A DNA stretch of 64,000 nucleotides from Oceanobacillus sp. HTM 045 (GCA_009733745.1 WNWL01000005.1:1-64000); one strand, 5' to 3'. Positions 1 to 7,495 are shown, counted from the first letter of the stretch. The notes: a model not told the origin generated them from the sequence alone. Numbers and translations: made by a program.

Positions 1-27
1 CCGCCCGCGTCTTCATGCGCCCTCTCC

Positions 28-79
28 CTCGTGGATCATTCTCGTGGATCATTCTTGTGGACCAGTCTCGTGGACCATG
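28..79. repeat. Four tandem copies of a 13-bp unit
   Basis: Four consecutive 13-bp units are present. The first two (28-40 and 41-53) are identical, CTCGTGGATCATT. The third (54-66, CTTGTGGACCAGT) and fourth (67-79, CTCGTGGACCATG) diverge slightly. The unit is not a multiple of three and lies about 150 bp upstream of the first gene, so it is unlikely to be coding. It could be a regulator-binding array or a replication-slippage product; the sequence alone does not decide. Confidence 0.8.
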
Positions 80-227
80 CCGTAAACCGGACGAGACATT
101 CCGACATTCCCCACAAGAGGGCAAGACGGGGCAGCGATTCCCGCGCCCTGCCGGTTGGCCCGGGCGGGAGCGGTTGCCTACCATGCCCGGAACAGTCAGG
201 CGCATCCGCAAGGGGAGGGTGATTCGG

Positions 228-1139
228 ATGAGCAGCAGGTATTCGACGCGCACGGTGGCCGCAGTCGGGGGCGTTTCGCTCCTCGTCGGCCTCGCGGTGA
301 GCCAGCTCTGGGGCGGGGGTGAGGACCCGCTGGCGCAGCGCATCGCGGCACTTGAAACGGCGGTCGCCGCGGCCGATCCCGGGGAGGCGCTGTCGGGCCT
401 CGCCACCCGGATCGGCACGCTCGAGACGGCCGTGGCCGACGCGGCGCCGGGTCAGGCGCTTTCGGCCATCGGCGAGAAGATCGCGGCGCTGGAGACGGCC
501 GTCGCCAAGGCTGGCGAGTCTGGGCCGGGCACCGCCGCGCTCGACAGCAGGCTCGCCGCGCTGGGCGCGGAGATCGCTGCGGTCAGGGCGGACATCGCCG
601 CGCTCGCCGCCGCGCCTGCCTCAGGCGCCGCATCCGCGGCCCCCGAAGCGCCCGCGGCCCCCGACAACGCCGAAGCCTACGGCGCGGGCGAGACCATCGG
701 CGTCGGCGACGCGCAGGTCTTCGTCTCCCGCGCGACGCCGGACGCGGTCGGCCTCGTCGTGGTCGGCTCGGGCCCGGTCTCGATCGAGGCCGGCGGCGCG
801 GCCAGCCTGGGCGGCTGCTCGGTCAGCTATCACGGCGCGGACGGGCACAAGGCGCTCCTCGGCGTCGATTGCGGCGACGCGCCCGCCCCGTCCGGCGGCG
901 CAACGCTGGAGCCGGGCCCGAAGGACGTGGCGCTGGCAGTCGGCGAGACGCTGCTGCTGGGCGAACACCGGGTGTTCGTCTCGCGGATCTCCGAGGGCGC
1001 GGTGCATGTCGTCGTGCCGGGGCAGGGGCCGCTGACCATCCCGCTGGGCGCGGTGGTCGACCTCTCGCAGGGCTGCTCGGTCGGCTATGTCGGCTCGGGC
1101 GGGTTGCAGGCGGTGCTGAAGCCGGACTGCGACGGCTGA
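228..1139 (+). CDS. Membrane-anchored coiled-coil protein with duplicated C-terminal Cys domain
   Basis: I do not recognise this 303-residue protein. A single N-terminal hydrophobic segment (about residues 9-25) probably anchors it in the inner membrane facing the periplasm. Residues 35-128 contain an amphipathic alpha-helical repeat in which an I-x-x-LETAV motif recurs three times, about 23-24 residues apart, suggesting a coiled coil. An Ala/Pro-rich linker (129-148) follows. Two tandem copies of a roughly 64-residue beta-type domain come next (about 154-217 and 239-302). They share G-E-T, VFVSR, a GP-I core, GCSV and a final D-C, and each has two cysteines (C197/C215 and C283/C301) that could form a disulfide. 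The start at 228 follows a GGGGAGGG ribosome-binding site. It converges on pqqE, so a link to PQQ metabolism is only positional. Confidence 0.75.
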   Translation: MSSRYSTRTVAAVGGVSLLVGLAVSQLWGGGEDPLAQRIAALETAVAAADPGEALSGLATRIGTLETAVADAAPGQALSAIGEKIAALETAVAKAGESGPGTAALDSRLAALGAEIAAVRADIAALAAAPASGAASAAPEAPAAPDNAEAYGAGETIGVGDAQVFVSRATPDAVGLVVVGSGPVSIEAGGAASLGGCSVSYHGADGHKALLGVDCGDAPAPSGGATLEPGPKDVALAVGETLLLGEHRVFVSRISEGAVHVVVPGQGPLTIPLGAVVDLSQGCSVGYVGSGGLQAVLKPDCDG

Positions 1140-1159
1140 CCCTCCGCGTGTGCCCTCCG

Positions 1160-1183
1160 GGAGCCCGTCAGCTGGCGGGCTCC
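1160..1183. terminator. Hairpin between converging gene ends
   Basis: An 8-bp perfect stem GGAGCCCG/CGGGCTCC encloses an 8-nt loop that contains the pqqE stop codon. It lies between the end of the upstream plus-strand gene and the end of pqqE, so it could act in both directions. There is no clear T-run, so intrinsic termination is tentative. Confidence 0.4.
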
Positions 1184-2322
1184 TTCGCGCGGGCCCGGTC
1201 CGCCCCGCCGATGGTGCGGTAGACGAACTCGTCCGCGTGGGCCGCGGAATCGGTCTCCGCCGCCGCGCGCATCCGCGCGTGTTCGGGCGACAGGGTGCAG
1301 ACCGGGTCGGTCGCCGCGGCGTCGCCGGTCCACGCGAAGGCCTGGCAGCGGCAGCCGCCCCAGTCCTTCGTCTTGCGCTCGCAGGAATTGCACGGCTCCT
1401 GCATCCAGTGCGTGCCGCGATAGGCGGTGAAGGCCGGGCCCTTCTTCCAGATCTCCTCCAGCGGCACATCGCGGACGTTCTGGAACTCCAGCGTCGTGAT
1501 CGTCTCGGCCGCGTGGCAGGGCAGCACCTTGCCCTCCGGCTTCACGCAGAGACCGACGCGGGACCATCCGCCCATGCAGGGCTTGGGGTACTTCGCGAAA
1601 TGGTCCGGCGGCACGTAGTCGATCACGAGCGTGCCCTTCAGCCGCTCGCGGGTCTCCGCCACCACCTCGCTGGCGCGCTTCGCCTGCTCGGGCGTCGGCA
1701 TCAAGGCGGCGCGGTTGAGATCGGCCCAGCCGTGGTACTGGGTGTTCGCCACCTCCAGCCGTCGGGCGCCGAGCTTCACCGCAAGCTCGATGGTCTCCGG
1801 CAGGCGGTCGAGGTTCTGGCGGTGCATGACCGCGTTGATGGTCAGCGGGATGCCCTCCCGCGCCACCCAGTCGGCCACCCGCATCTTGGTGTCGAACCCG
1901 CCGCGGAACCCGCCGATCCGGTCGGCGGCCTCGGCATCGACGCCCTGCACGGAAAGCTGGACATGGTCGAGCCCGCGGGCGGCGAGGTCGGCGAAATTCG
2001 CCTCCGTCAGGCCGACGCCGGAGGTGATCAGGTTGGTGTAGAGCCCCGCCTCCACGGCCCCGGTGGTGATCTCGCCGAGATCCTTCCGCGAGGCCGGCTC
2101 GCCGCCGGAGAGATGCACGTGCAGCACGCCCAGCGCGGCGGCCTGCCGGAACACCTCCACCCATTCCTCTGCCGACAGTTCCGCCGAGCGGCGGGTCAGT
2201 TCCAGCGGGTTGGAGCAATAGGGGCATTTCAGCGGGCAGCGGTGGGTCAGCTCCGCCAGCATCGCCATCGGGATCGGGATGGCGGTCTCGATATCCACGG
2301 GTTCGTTACCGGGCGCATTCAT
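1168..2322 (-). CDS. pqqE: PQQ biosynthesis radical SAM protein PqqE
   Basis: PqqE is the radical SAM enzyme that forms the C-C bond between the conserved Glu and Tyr of the PqqA peptide, the first committed step of pyrroloquinoline quinone synthesis. The 384-residue protein has the CxxxCxxC cluster motif at C29, C33 and C36 (within HRCPLKCPYC). A cysteine-rich C-terminal SPASM region carries further cluster ligands, including CNSCERKT, and a CRCQAF motif. Length matches the family. The ATG at 2322 overlaps the pqqD stop as ATGA, which fixes the start and implies translational coupling. A longer in-frame reading upstream is the shadow of pqqD. It is the last gene of pqqABCDE. Confidence 0.97.
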   Translation of the reverse strand: MNAPGNEPVDIETAIPIPMAMLAELTHRCPLKCPYCSNPLELTRRSAELSAEEWVEVFRQAAALGVLHVHLSGGEPASRKDLGEITTGAVEAGLYTNLITSGVGLTEANFADLAARGLDHVQLSVQGVDAEAADRIGGFRGGFDTKMRVADWVAREGIPLTINAVMHRQNLDRLPETIELAVKLGARRLEVANTQYHGWADLNRAALMPTPEQAKRASEVVAETRERLKGTLVIDYVPPDHFAKYPKPCMGGWSRVGLCVKPEGKVLPCHAAETITTLEFQNVRDVPLEEIWKKGPAFTAYRGTHWMQEPCNSCERKTKDWGGCRCQAFAWTGDAAATDPVCTLSPEHARMRAAAETDSAAHADEFVYRTIGGADRARAKEPAS

Positions 2323-2603
2323 GAGCGCACCTCCACCATGCGACGGTTGCGCATCTCGGTGAGAAAGGCCCCGGCATCCGTCGCGATCCGGTCCTGCGGC
2401 GCGTCGAACTGCGCGGCGAGATGGCCGACAACGGCGGCGAAATCCCGCTCGCCGTCGAGCGCCTGCAGGACATGCGCGCCCACCGGGTCGAGCTTCACTG
2501 CCCGTTCCGGGGCCAGCAGGAACCACGCCTTGCGCACGTCGCAATGCCGCAGGCGCACGCCGCGGGGCAGGAAGGGGATGTCGCTGTCCGCCAGGGCGGT
2601 CAC
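2319..2603 (-). CDS. pqqD: PQQ biosynthesis peptide chaperone PqqD
   Basis: PqqD is the small winged-helix-like chaperone that binds PqqA and presents it to PqqE. The 94-residue protein begins at a GTG (2603) that overlaps the pqqC stop as GTGA, and its stop overlaps pqqE as ATGA. Family features include FLPRGVRLRHCDVRKAW near the start, followed by PERAVKLDPVGAHVLQALDG. In some alphaproteobacteria pqqC and pqqD are fused; here they are separate but overlapping. An upstream in-frame ATG at 2711 lies inside pqqC and is not used here. Confidence 0.95.
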   Translation of the reverse strand: MTALADSDIPFLPRGVRLRHCDVRKAWFLLAPERAVKLDPVGAHVLQALDGERDFAAVVGHLAAQFDAPQDRIATDAGAFLTEMRNRRMVEVRS

Positions 2604-3352
2604 GCCGCCATCTCCTCCAGCGCGGTGCCGGGTGCCCACGCGCCGGGGCAGGGGTTGCCGTTGACATAGACATGCTCGATGGCGTCGAGCTGCGCCCAGA
2701 GCATGCCGCACTTGAAGCGGAGCGCGTTCAGCGCCGCCTCCTGCGTCTCGGGCGTGGTGGCGTGCTCCTTGACGTAGTTCAGCGCGAAATCCGCGTCGCG
2801 CGGGGCCTGGTCGAGCCGGTAGCCGAAATAGCGCAGCGTGTCCTCGCTGACGAAGTCGTAATGCTTCAGCATCCCCGAGACGCGCTGCGAGATGATCATC
2901 GGCGAGAACATCTCCGTCAGGCTCGACGCGATCGCCTCCAGCAGGCTCTTCTGCGCGACGAAACCGAGATAGGCGTCGCAGGCGAACCGCACCGCCGGCA
3001 GCGCGCCACGCATCGAGGTCACGTAGTCCCGCTTCAGGCCCAGCCCGTCGGTCAGCGCCAGCCAGCGGCGCAGGCCGCCCTCCGGGTGGTCGTCGATCTC
3101 GCCGTCATGGTCGACGATGCGCTGCCGCCAGATGCGGCGCAGTTCCACGCTGTCCATCCGCGCGAGGATGGCTGAGTCCTTGAGCGGCACGATCCGCTGG
3201 TAGCAGTAGCGGTTCAGCGCCCAGGCGCGCACCTCGTCCTTGGTGCAGCCGCCGGAATGCAGGCGCTGGTGGAACGGGTGCAGGTGGTGATAGCGCTCCT
3301 CGCCGATCTGGCGCAGGGCGGCTTCCATCTCGCTCGGGCTCAGGACACTCAC
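2600..3352 (-). CDS. pqqC: Pyrroloquinoline-quinone synthase PqqC
   Basis: PqqC is the cofactorless oxidase that carries out the final ring closure and eight-electron oxidation giving PQQ. The 250-residue all-helical protein (TENA/THI-4-like fold) matches the family from end to end: an N-terminal helix with YHHLHPFHQRLHSG, then WALNRYCYQRIVPLKDSAI, the acidic HDGEI region and a C-terminal RYFGYRLDQAPRDADFAL segment. The ATG at 3352 overlaps the pqqB stop as ATGA and its own stop overlaps pqqD as GTGA, so the whole operon is translationally coupled from pqqB onward. Confidence 0.97.
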   Translation of the reverse strand: MSVLSPSEMEAALRQIGEERYHHLHPFHQRLHSGGCTKDEVRAWALNRYCYQRIVPLKDSAILARMDSVELRRIWRQRIVDHDGEIDDHPEGGLRRWLALTDGLGLKRDYVTSMRGALPAVRFACDAYLGFVAQKSLLEAIASSLTEMFSPMIISQRVSGMLKHYDFVSEDTLRYFGYRLDQAPRDADFALNYVKEHATTPETQEAALNALRFKCGMLWAQLDAIEHVYVNGNPCPGAWAPGTALEEMAA

Positions 3353-4278
3353 AGCACCACCTCCATTCCGTCGTGTGCGACCTCCCAGCCGGCCTCCCCG
3401 ACGATGCGCCGTTCGTCGCTGTCCGGGCGCCAGACCGGGTTCGTGTTGTTGATGTGGACGTAGATCTTGCGCTTCACGCCCAATCCCTCGAAGGCCGCCA
3501 TCGAGCCTTCCGGCCCGGCCATCGCCATGTGGCCCATGCGCTTGCCGGTCTTCTGGCCGACGCCCTCGCGGATCATCTCGTCGTCGTGGAACACGGTGCC
3601 ATCGAAGAACACCAGCTCCGCCCCGCGCAGCCGGTCCGCCAGCCAGTCCGGCATCGCGGCGCAGCCGGGCACGTAGTAGATCGTCCGCCCGCCGGCGGAG
3701 AGGCGCACGCCGACCGTCTGCTCGCCCACGAGATCGGTGTCGACCGTCTCGCCCTCCATGTAGAGCGGCACCTTGCCCGGCACGGCGAAGAGCGTCGCCT
3801 CGATGCCGGGAATCAGCTCGAAGGGCGCGTCCAGAGCCACCGTTCGGCGCGGGACGAGGTCGCGGTCCACCGCCTCGAAGATCGGGTTGGCGTCCAGCAC
3901 CTCCGCGATCCCGGCGGTCATGAACAGGTTGTAGCGCTGCTTCTCGCGCATGGTGAGCAGTCCGGCCACATGGTCGATATCGCCATTGGTCAGGAGCACC
4001 GCGCTGATCGGCGTGTCGCGCAGTCCGAACGACGCGGGGTCGCGCGGCTGCAACTGGGGCAGCGCCATGATCTGCGCGCGAATGTCCGGCGATGCGTTCA
4101 GGACCGCCCAGCTTGCGCCATCAGCCGATACGGCGAGGCTCGACTGGGTCGCTGCTGCGAGGCCGTTGCCGCTTTCGGAACGGCCTCGCCAGAACCGGGC
4201 ACTGTTGGGCCCGTTGCAGTTCCACTGAGGCAGGCCACCGCCGGCAGCGGCGCCCACGACGAGGGCGCGCAAGGTCAT
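3349..4278 (-). CDS. pqqB: PQQ biosynthesis protein PqqB
   Basis: PqqB is a metallo-beta-lactamase-fold protein; published work assigns it a hydroxylation step on the Glu-Tyr intermediate. The 309-residue product begins MTLRALVVGAAAGGG and continues with PQWNCNG, the family signature. The metal-binding region reads LLTNGDIDHVAGL rather than the canonical HxHxDH, as is normal for PqqB. A C-terminal HINNTNPV segment also fits. There are 19 bp between the pqqA stop and this start, the only real gap in the operon. Confidence 0.96.
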   Translation of the reverse strand: MTLRALVVGAAAGGGLPQWNCNGPNSARFWRGRSESGNGLAAATQSSLAVSADGASWAVLNASPDIRAQIMALPQLQPRDPASFGLRDTPISAVLLTNGDIDHVAGLLTMREKQRYNLFMTAGIAEVLDANPIFEAVDRDLVPRRTVALDAPFELIPGIEATLFAVPGKVPLYMEGETVDTDLVGEQTVGVRLSAGGRTIYYVPGCAAMPDWLADRLRGAELVFFDGTVFHDDEMIREGVGQKTGKRMGHMAMAGPEGSMAAFEGLGVKRKIYVHINNTNPVWRPDSDERRIVGEAGWEVAHDGMEVVL

Positions 4279-4297
4279 CTCTCGCGCGCCCCGGGAA

Positions 4298-4390
4298 TCA
4301 GAACAGTTCGCCTTCCTCGTCGGCCGGGAAGTACATGTTGATTTCCATGCCGCAGGTCTGCTCTTCGATCACAGGGGTCGTCCAAGCCAT
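4298..4390 (-). CDS. pqqA: PQQ precursor peptide PqqA
   Basis: This 30-residue ribosomal peptide is the backbone from which PQQ is carved. It begins MAWTTPVIEEQTCGMEINMY and has the obligatory E-x-x-x-Y pair at E16 and Y20; these two side chains become PQQ. The peptide ends in an acidic tail. A strong AAGGAGG ribosome-binding site lies just upstream, consistent with PqqA being needed in excess over the enzymes. It is the first gene of the minus-strand pqq operon. Confidence 0.96.
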   Translation of the reverse strand: MAWTTPVIEEQTCGMEINMYFPADEEGELF

Positions 4391-4611
4391 GTCGTCCTCC
4401 TTAGACTTGAGTGCACGCGTACATTTGCCCGCTCCTGCCGCACCGTCAAGCGGCCGTCATCGCAGGCGGCGATTCCTCTCAGAACCTGAGAGGGGGCCGG
4501 GATGCGCTCAAGAACTCGTGCTGTCGCGGCGCCGGGAAGTACGATAGGCTCCTGTGAAACAGGCCGCCAAGGTCACTAGAAGAAGCCAGACAAGGACTTC
4601 GGGAGGAAAGG
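4391..4611. promoter_or_regulatory. Divergent promoter region pqqA / SoxYZ-like gene
   Basis: This 221-bp intergenic region separates the starts of pqqA (minus) and the SoxYZ-like gene (plus), so promoters for both must lie here or nearby. I could not identify convincing -35/-10 boxes or an operator palindrome. The SoxYZ-like gene has a strong GGGAGGAAAGG ribosome-binding site at the right edge. Confidence 0.5.
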
Positions 4612-5442
4612 ATGAAGCCATCTGTCCTGCGCGCCGCACTCGCCGCGCCCCTGCTCATCGCCCTTGCCGCACCGGCGGCCGCGGAAGGGGTCCGGAAGGC
4701 GACGCCCGAGCAGCCGAGCGCGACCTGGGACGACCTGCGCGGCGATCTCTTCGGCGAGCGCGACCTTGGCGACGGCGCCGGGATGATCGCGCTTGACCTG
4801 CCCTACCGGGCCGAGGATGCCGCGATCGTGCCCGTGGGCATCTCCATCGACCCGGGTCTCGGCCACCGCGTCACCGCGATGACGCTGGTAATCGACGAGA
4901 ACCCCGCGCCCGTGGCGGCGGAGTTCGAGTTCGGCGAGGGCATGGGGCCGGTGATCGAGCTGTCGGCCCGCATCCGCGTGAACGCCTATTCCAACGTGCG
5001 CGTCATCGCCGAGCTGGACGACGGATCGCTCTGGCAGCACGCGCTGTTCGTGAAGGCCTCGGGCGGCTGCTCCGCGCCGGCGCTGAAGGACATGGACGCC
5101 GCGCTCGCCTCGCTCGGCCAGATCAGGATGCGCCTGTTCGACACCGCCACGGCGGCCGACCGCCGGCCGGAAGCGCAGGTGATGGTGCGCCATCCGAACA
5201 GCTCCGGTTTCCAGCTCGACCCGGCGACGAATCTTTACATCCCCGCCCATTTCGTGGACGAGCTTGAGGTCCGCCAGGGCGAGGAGGTGCTGCTCCGCAT
5301 GGTCGGCGGCATCTCCATCAGCGAGGACCCGACACTGCGCTTCAGCTACCGGCCCGACGGGTCGGAGTCGCTCACGGTCCGCGCGATCGACACCGATGGC
5401 GGCGTGTTCGAAGCCGAGTTCGAGGCCGCGCCACCAAGCTGA
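4612..5442 (+). CDS. Quinoprotein dehydrogenase-associated SoxYZ-like carrier protein
   Basis: This 276-residue exported protein has a signal peptide (residues 1-24, ending PAAAEG). The N-terminal part is SoxY-like (about 38-150) and the C-terminal part SoxZ-like (about 165-270), as in fused carriers found beside PQQ-dependent dehydrogenases. In SoxY the cysteine of a C-terminal GGC motif carries covalent intermediates. Here ASGGCSAP, at about residue 155, supplies the equivalent GGC at the junction of the halves. It probably works with the SoxH-like zinc metallohydrolase downstream in the proposed quinoprotein relay; the carried group is unknown. The ATG follows an excellent ribosome-binding site. 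Confidence 0.88.
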   Translation: MKPSVLRAALAAPLLIALAAPAAAEGVRKATPEQPSATWDDLRGDLFGERDLGDGAGMIALDLPYRAEDAAIVPVGISIDPGLGHRVTAMTLVIDENPAPVAAEFEFGEGMGPVIELSARIRVNAYSNVRVIAELDDGSLWQHALFVKASGGCSAPALKDMDAALASLGQIRMRLFDTATAADRRPEAQVMVRHPNSSGFQLDPATNLYIPAHFVDELEVRQGEEVLLRMVGGISISEDPTLRFSYRPDGSESLTVRAIDTDGGVFEAEFEAAPPS

Positions 5443-5490
5443 CGCGGCTGGCGAACGAGTGCGCGAACGGCGCCTGCGAGACCGCCTCGC

Positions 5491-5556
5491 AAGCGCCGTT
5501 AACACTTTAATCCAGTAAAATCAGTGACTTGCGCCCGTCGCAACCTTGCGAAGGGC
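5491..5556. repeat. Dispersed intergenic repeat, copy A
   Basis: A 66-bp segment aligns without gaps to 50271-50336 at 46 of 66 positions. It contains GCCGTTAACACTTT, then AATCAGT, and ends in the palindrome-like GTCGCAACCTTGCGA. It sits between the converging ends of the SoxYZ-like gene and the next minus-strand gene, and on the minus strand it is just downstream of a stop codon, as is copy B. It may be a processing or termination element or a non-autonomous repeat. Confidence 0.75.
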
Positions 5557-5576
5557 ATGAGAGGCGGCGCCGGACC

Positions 5577-5924
5577 TCAGAAGCAGACCATGTCCGCCTC
5601 GGCCTGCGCGCGGCGCAGGTCGGCGACATATGTCTTGGTCTGCTCGCTGCCCCTGAACGCCGCGACTTTCTCGCCGCCGACCTGGACCGTGCGCAGCACC
5701 GTCTCGGCCCGGACGTATTCCTCGTAGGGCACGATCCGCGCGATGTAGTCGATCGAGCAGGCGCATCTTTCCATGTCGCGCCGGGTCTGGCCGTTGGTGG
5801 CCATGCAGGCGAAGATGTAATCCGCCCGCGCGATGGTCGGGTAGTCGTTGGTCGGGTCCTCCTCCTGCGCCGCTGCGGGAGCGGCGAGCAGGGCGAGGGC
5901 GACGATCAAGCTAGTGAGCCGCAT
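5577..5924 (-). CDS. Small secreted cysteine-containing protein of unknown function
   Basis: This 115-residue protein has a clear signal peptide (residues 1-20, ending APAAAQ). The mature part contains a cysteine cluster, FACMATNG followed by ERCACSID, and a C-terminal MVCF, giving four cysteines in an otherwise helical, charged protein. The start at 5924 is chosen because it gives the signal peptide; its first 14 bases overlap the end of the upstream minus-strand gene, so the two are probably co-transcribed and coupled. I do not recognise a named family. The neighbourhood suggests a periplasmic accessory role in quinoprotein oxidation. Confidence 0.8.
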   Translation of the reverse strand: MRLTSLIVALALLAAPAAAQEEDPTNDYPTIARADYIFACMATNGQTRRDMERCACSIDYIARIVPYEEYVRAETVLRTVQVGGEKVAAFRGSEQTKTYVADLRRAQAEADMVCF

Positions 5925-6537
5925 CGAGCCTGATCTCCTCGAAAAAGGCCGGGTCCGGTTCGCCCGGCGTGGCTGCCGTGAGCGAGACGAACATGCCGGG
6001 TGCGTCCTCCGCGAGCACGACGCGAATCTCCAGGTCGCTGAAATGCCCCAGCCGTCCCGCATTGGCGTCGCCCGCGAAGGGCTGGAAGGTGATCACGTGC
6101 GAGGGCACGTCCGATCCACCGAGATCAGTGGTGCCCGCCACCTCGCTCATCCTGTCGCGCATCGCGTCCTTGAACCGGTTGCGGAGGTAGAACGGGCTGC
6201 CGCCCGTCGCCTCGCTGATCTCGTTCACCAACTGCTCCAGGAACAGCATCAGGATCGGGTTCCCGGACATGCCCCGGAACGGCACCGTCTGGTCGGGGCG
6301 GCCGTCCTCCTTCAGGGTGATGACCACCCGGCCCTGCGCGGGCTCACGCCGCAGCAGGATCGCCGAGTAGGCCGCGCCAGCCTCGCCCGCATGGGCGCGG
6401 GAATGGCTGTAGCTCAGCACTTCGCCCTCGGCGAGCGCGGCGACATGCGGCGTCGAGAACAGCCGCTCCATCGGATCGGCCGCCGCGGGCGTCGCCACGA
6501 GTACCGCAGCCGCAACCAGTCGGGTGAATACCCCCAT
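5911..6537 (-). CDS. Secreted protein of unknown function linked to PQQ cluster
   Basis: This 208-residue exported protein has a signal peptide (residues 1-20, ending PAAAD). The mature part is beta-rich, with GEVLSYSHSRAH near the start, a central segment MSGNPILMLFLEQLVNEI and a C-terminal strand-rich region. There are no cysteines and no catalytic motif that I recognise. It overlaps the following minus-strand gene by 14 bases and shares a short AT-rich upstream region with the divergent four-cysteine gene. Context suggests a periplasmic role near methanol oxidation. Confidence 0.8.
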   Translation of the reverse strand: MGVFTRLVAAAVLVATPAAADPMERLFSTPHVAALAEGEVLSYSHSRAHAGEAGAAYSAILLRREPAQGRVVITLKEDGRPDQTVPFRGMSGNPILMLFLEQLVNEISEATGGSPFYLRNRFKDAMRDRMSEVAGTTDLGGSDVPSHVITFQPFAGDANAGRLGHFSDLEIRVVLAEDAPGMFVSLTAATPGEPDPAFFEEIRLDAAH

Positions 6538-6598
6538 CTCGTCTCCTGCCCTGTTTGAGTTTGTTTGCGATCAACCTATCATCCGAAAAAACAACGAC

Positions 6599-6605
6599 AA
6601 GGGAG
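6599..6605 (+). promoter_or_regulatory. Ribosome-binding site that points to an ATT start
   Basis: AAGGGAG lies seven bases upstream of an ATT codon at 6613 in the frame of the four-cysteine mini-protein. No ATG, GTG or TTG occurs at a suitable distance. The in-frame ATG at 6565 has no Shine-Dalgarno and would add 16 residues that the paralogs lack. Confidence 0.6.
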
Positions 6606-6612
6606 CGGGCCG

Positions 6613-6819
6613 ATTCTCGAAATCATCATCGTCGCCTGTCTCGTCTCCGATCCGGAGAGCTGCCGCGAGCACAAGCTGCAGCTTCTCACCGAGGGCATGA
6701 CCCCAGCGCAGTGCATCTATTCCTCCGTTCCCCTGGTCTCGCGGTGGCAGGTCATGCATCGCGGGTGGAAGCTCCAGGGGTGGCGTTGTGATTTGATCTC
6801 CGAGGACGAGAACGTCTAG
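6613..6819 (+). CDS. Four-cysteine mini-protein, probable ATT start
   Basis: This 68-residue protein is homologous to the mini-protein at 35820-36023 and to the N-terminus of the SoxH-like metallohydrolase at 8345. The starts align exactly: ILEIIIVACLVSDPESC here, MLRLVFTVCLATEPDIC and MFEILLTVCLAGDPATC there. Cysteines fall at 9, 17, 34 and 59, with a tryptophan-rich C-terminal half ending in W-x-C. The alignment and the Shine-Dalgarno at 6599-6605 both point to the ATT at 6613 as initiation codon. No catalytic motif is visible. The even spacing of cysteines suggests two disulfides or a metal or cofactor site. Cellular location is uncertain: the hydrophobic N-terminus is too short and early for a typical signal peptide. 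Confidence 0.72.
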   Translation: MLEIIIVACLVSDPESCREHKLQLLTEGMTPAQCIYSSVPLVSRWQVMHRGWKLQGWRCDLISEDENV

Positions 6820-7030
6820 AGTGCCCGGCCGCGGCACGGTCTGCCGCGCCGTTTCGAATGCATCATCCGGCGGGCCGACCGGTTCCAGGCCAGTCGCCGG
6901 TGCGTGACCCAACTGCGCGATCGGGGGATTCGACGCACGACCTTCAGACGGCGCCGCGACGCGGGGCACAGATGCAGGTCCGTCGCTGTCCTTCCCGGCC
7001 GCAAAAAGAGGAACCGGGAGGGAAACAGGA

Positions 7031-7432
7031 ATGGCTCAGGTCACCAGGAGCACGGTTCTCGCGGCATCGCCCGCCGAAGTCTGGGCCGTCGTCGGCGGCT
7101 TCCAGGCGCTCGCCGACTGGCACCCGGCGGTAGCAACCTCCGCGCAGGAGATGACCGGCGGGGTCGAGCACCGCCGCCTCGCGCTCGAGGGCGGCGGCGA
7201 GATCCTCGAGAAGTCGCTCGGCAGCGACGCGATGTCCTATGGCTACGCGATCCTCGAAGGGCCGCTGCCGGTCGCGGACTACACGTCCGTCTTCAGCGTC
7301 ACGGATGCGGGCGGAAAGGCCTGCGTGCACTGGTGCTCGACCTTCACCCCGACAGCCGATGGCGCGGAAGGCGTCGTTGCCGGAGTTTACGAAGCCGGGC
7401 TCGCCGTATTGAAGGAACGCTTCGGCGGCTGA
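7031..7432 (+). CDS. SRPBCC-family (MxaD-like) protein
   Basis: This 133-residue single-domain protein has the SRPBCC (Bet v 1/START-like) fold, which forms a hydrophobic ligand pocket. The pattern is typical: RSTVLAASPAEVWAVVGGF at the start, the WHP turn, a central strand series with Y-x-Y-x-I-LEGPLP, and a long C-terminal helix (EGVVAGVYEAGLAVLKERF). MxaD of methanol-oxidation operons belongs to this superfamily and is thought to help electron transfer between methanol dehydrogenase and its cytochrome, which fits the context. No signal peptide is seen, so unlike MxaD it may be cytoplasmic. Confidence 0.82.
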   Translation: MAQVTRSTVLAASPAEVWAVVGGFQALADWHPAVATSAQEMTGGVEHRRLALEGGGEILEKSLGSDAMSYGYAILEGPLPVADYTSVFSVTDAGGKACVHWCSTFTPTADGAEGVVAGVYEAGLAVLKERFGG

Positions 7433-7495
7433 AACCGGCCCGTCTTTTCCCCTAGACCGAAACCCATGCATGAACAGCGATCAGCGGAGGCCATG

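Noticed and set aside
6565-6612. ATG at 6565 as start of the mini-protein
   Set aside because: There is no ribosome-binding site, and the extra residues (STYHPKKQRQGSG) are missing from both paralogs.
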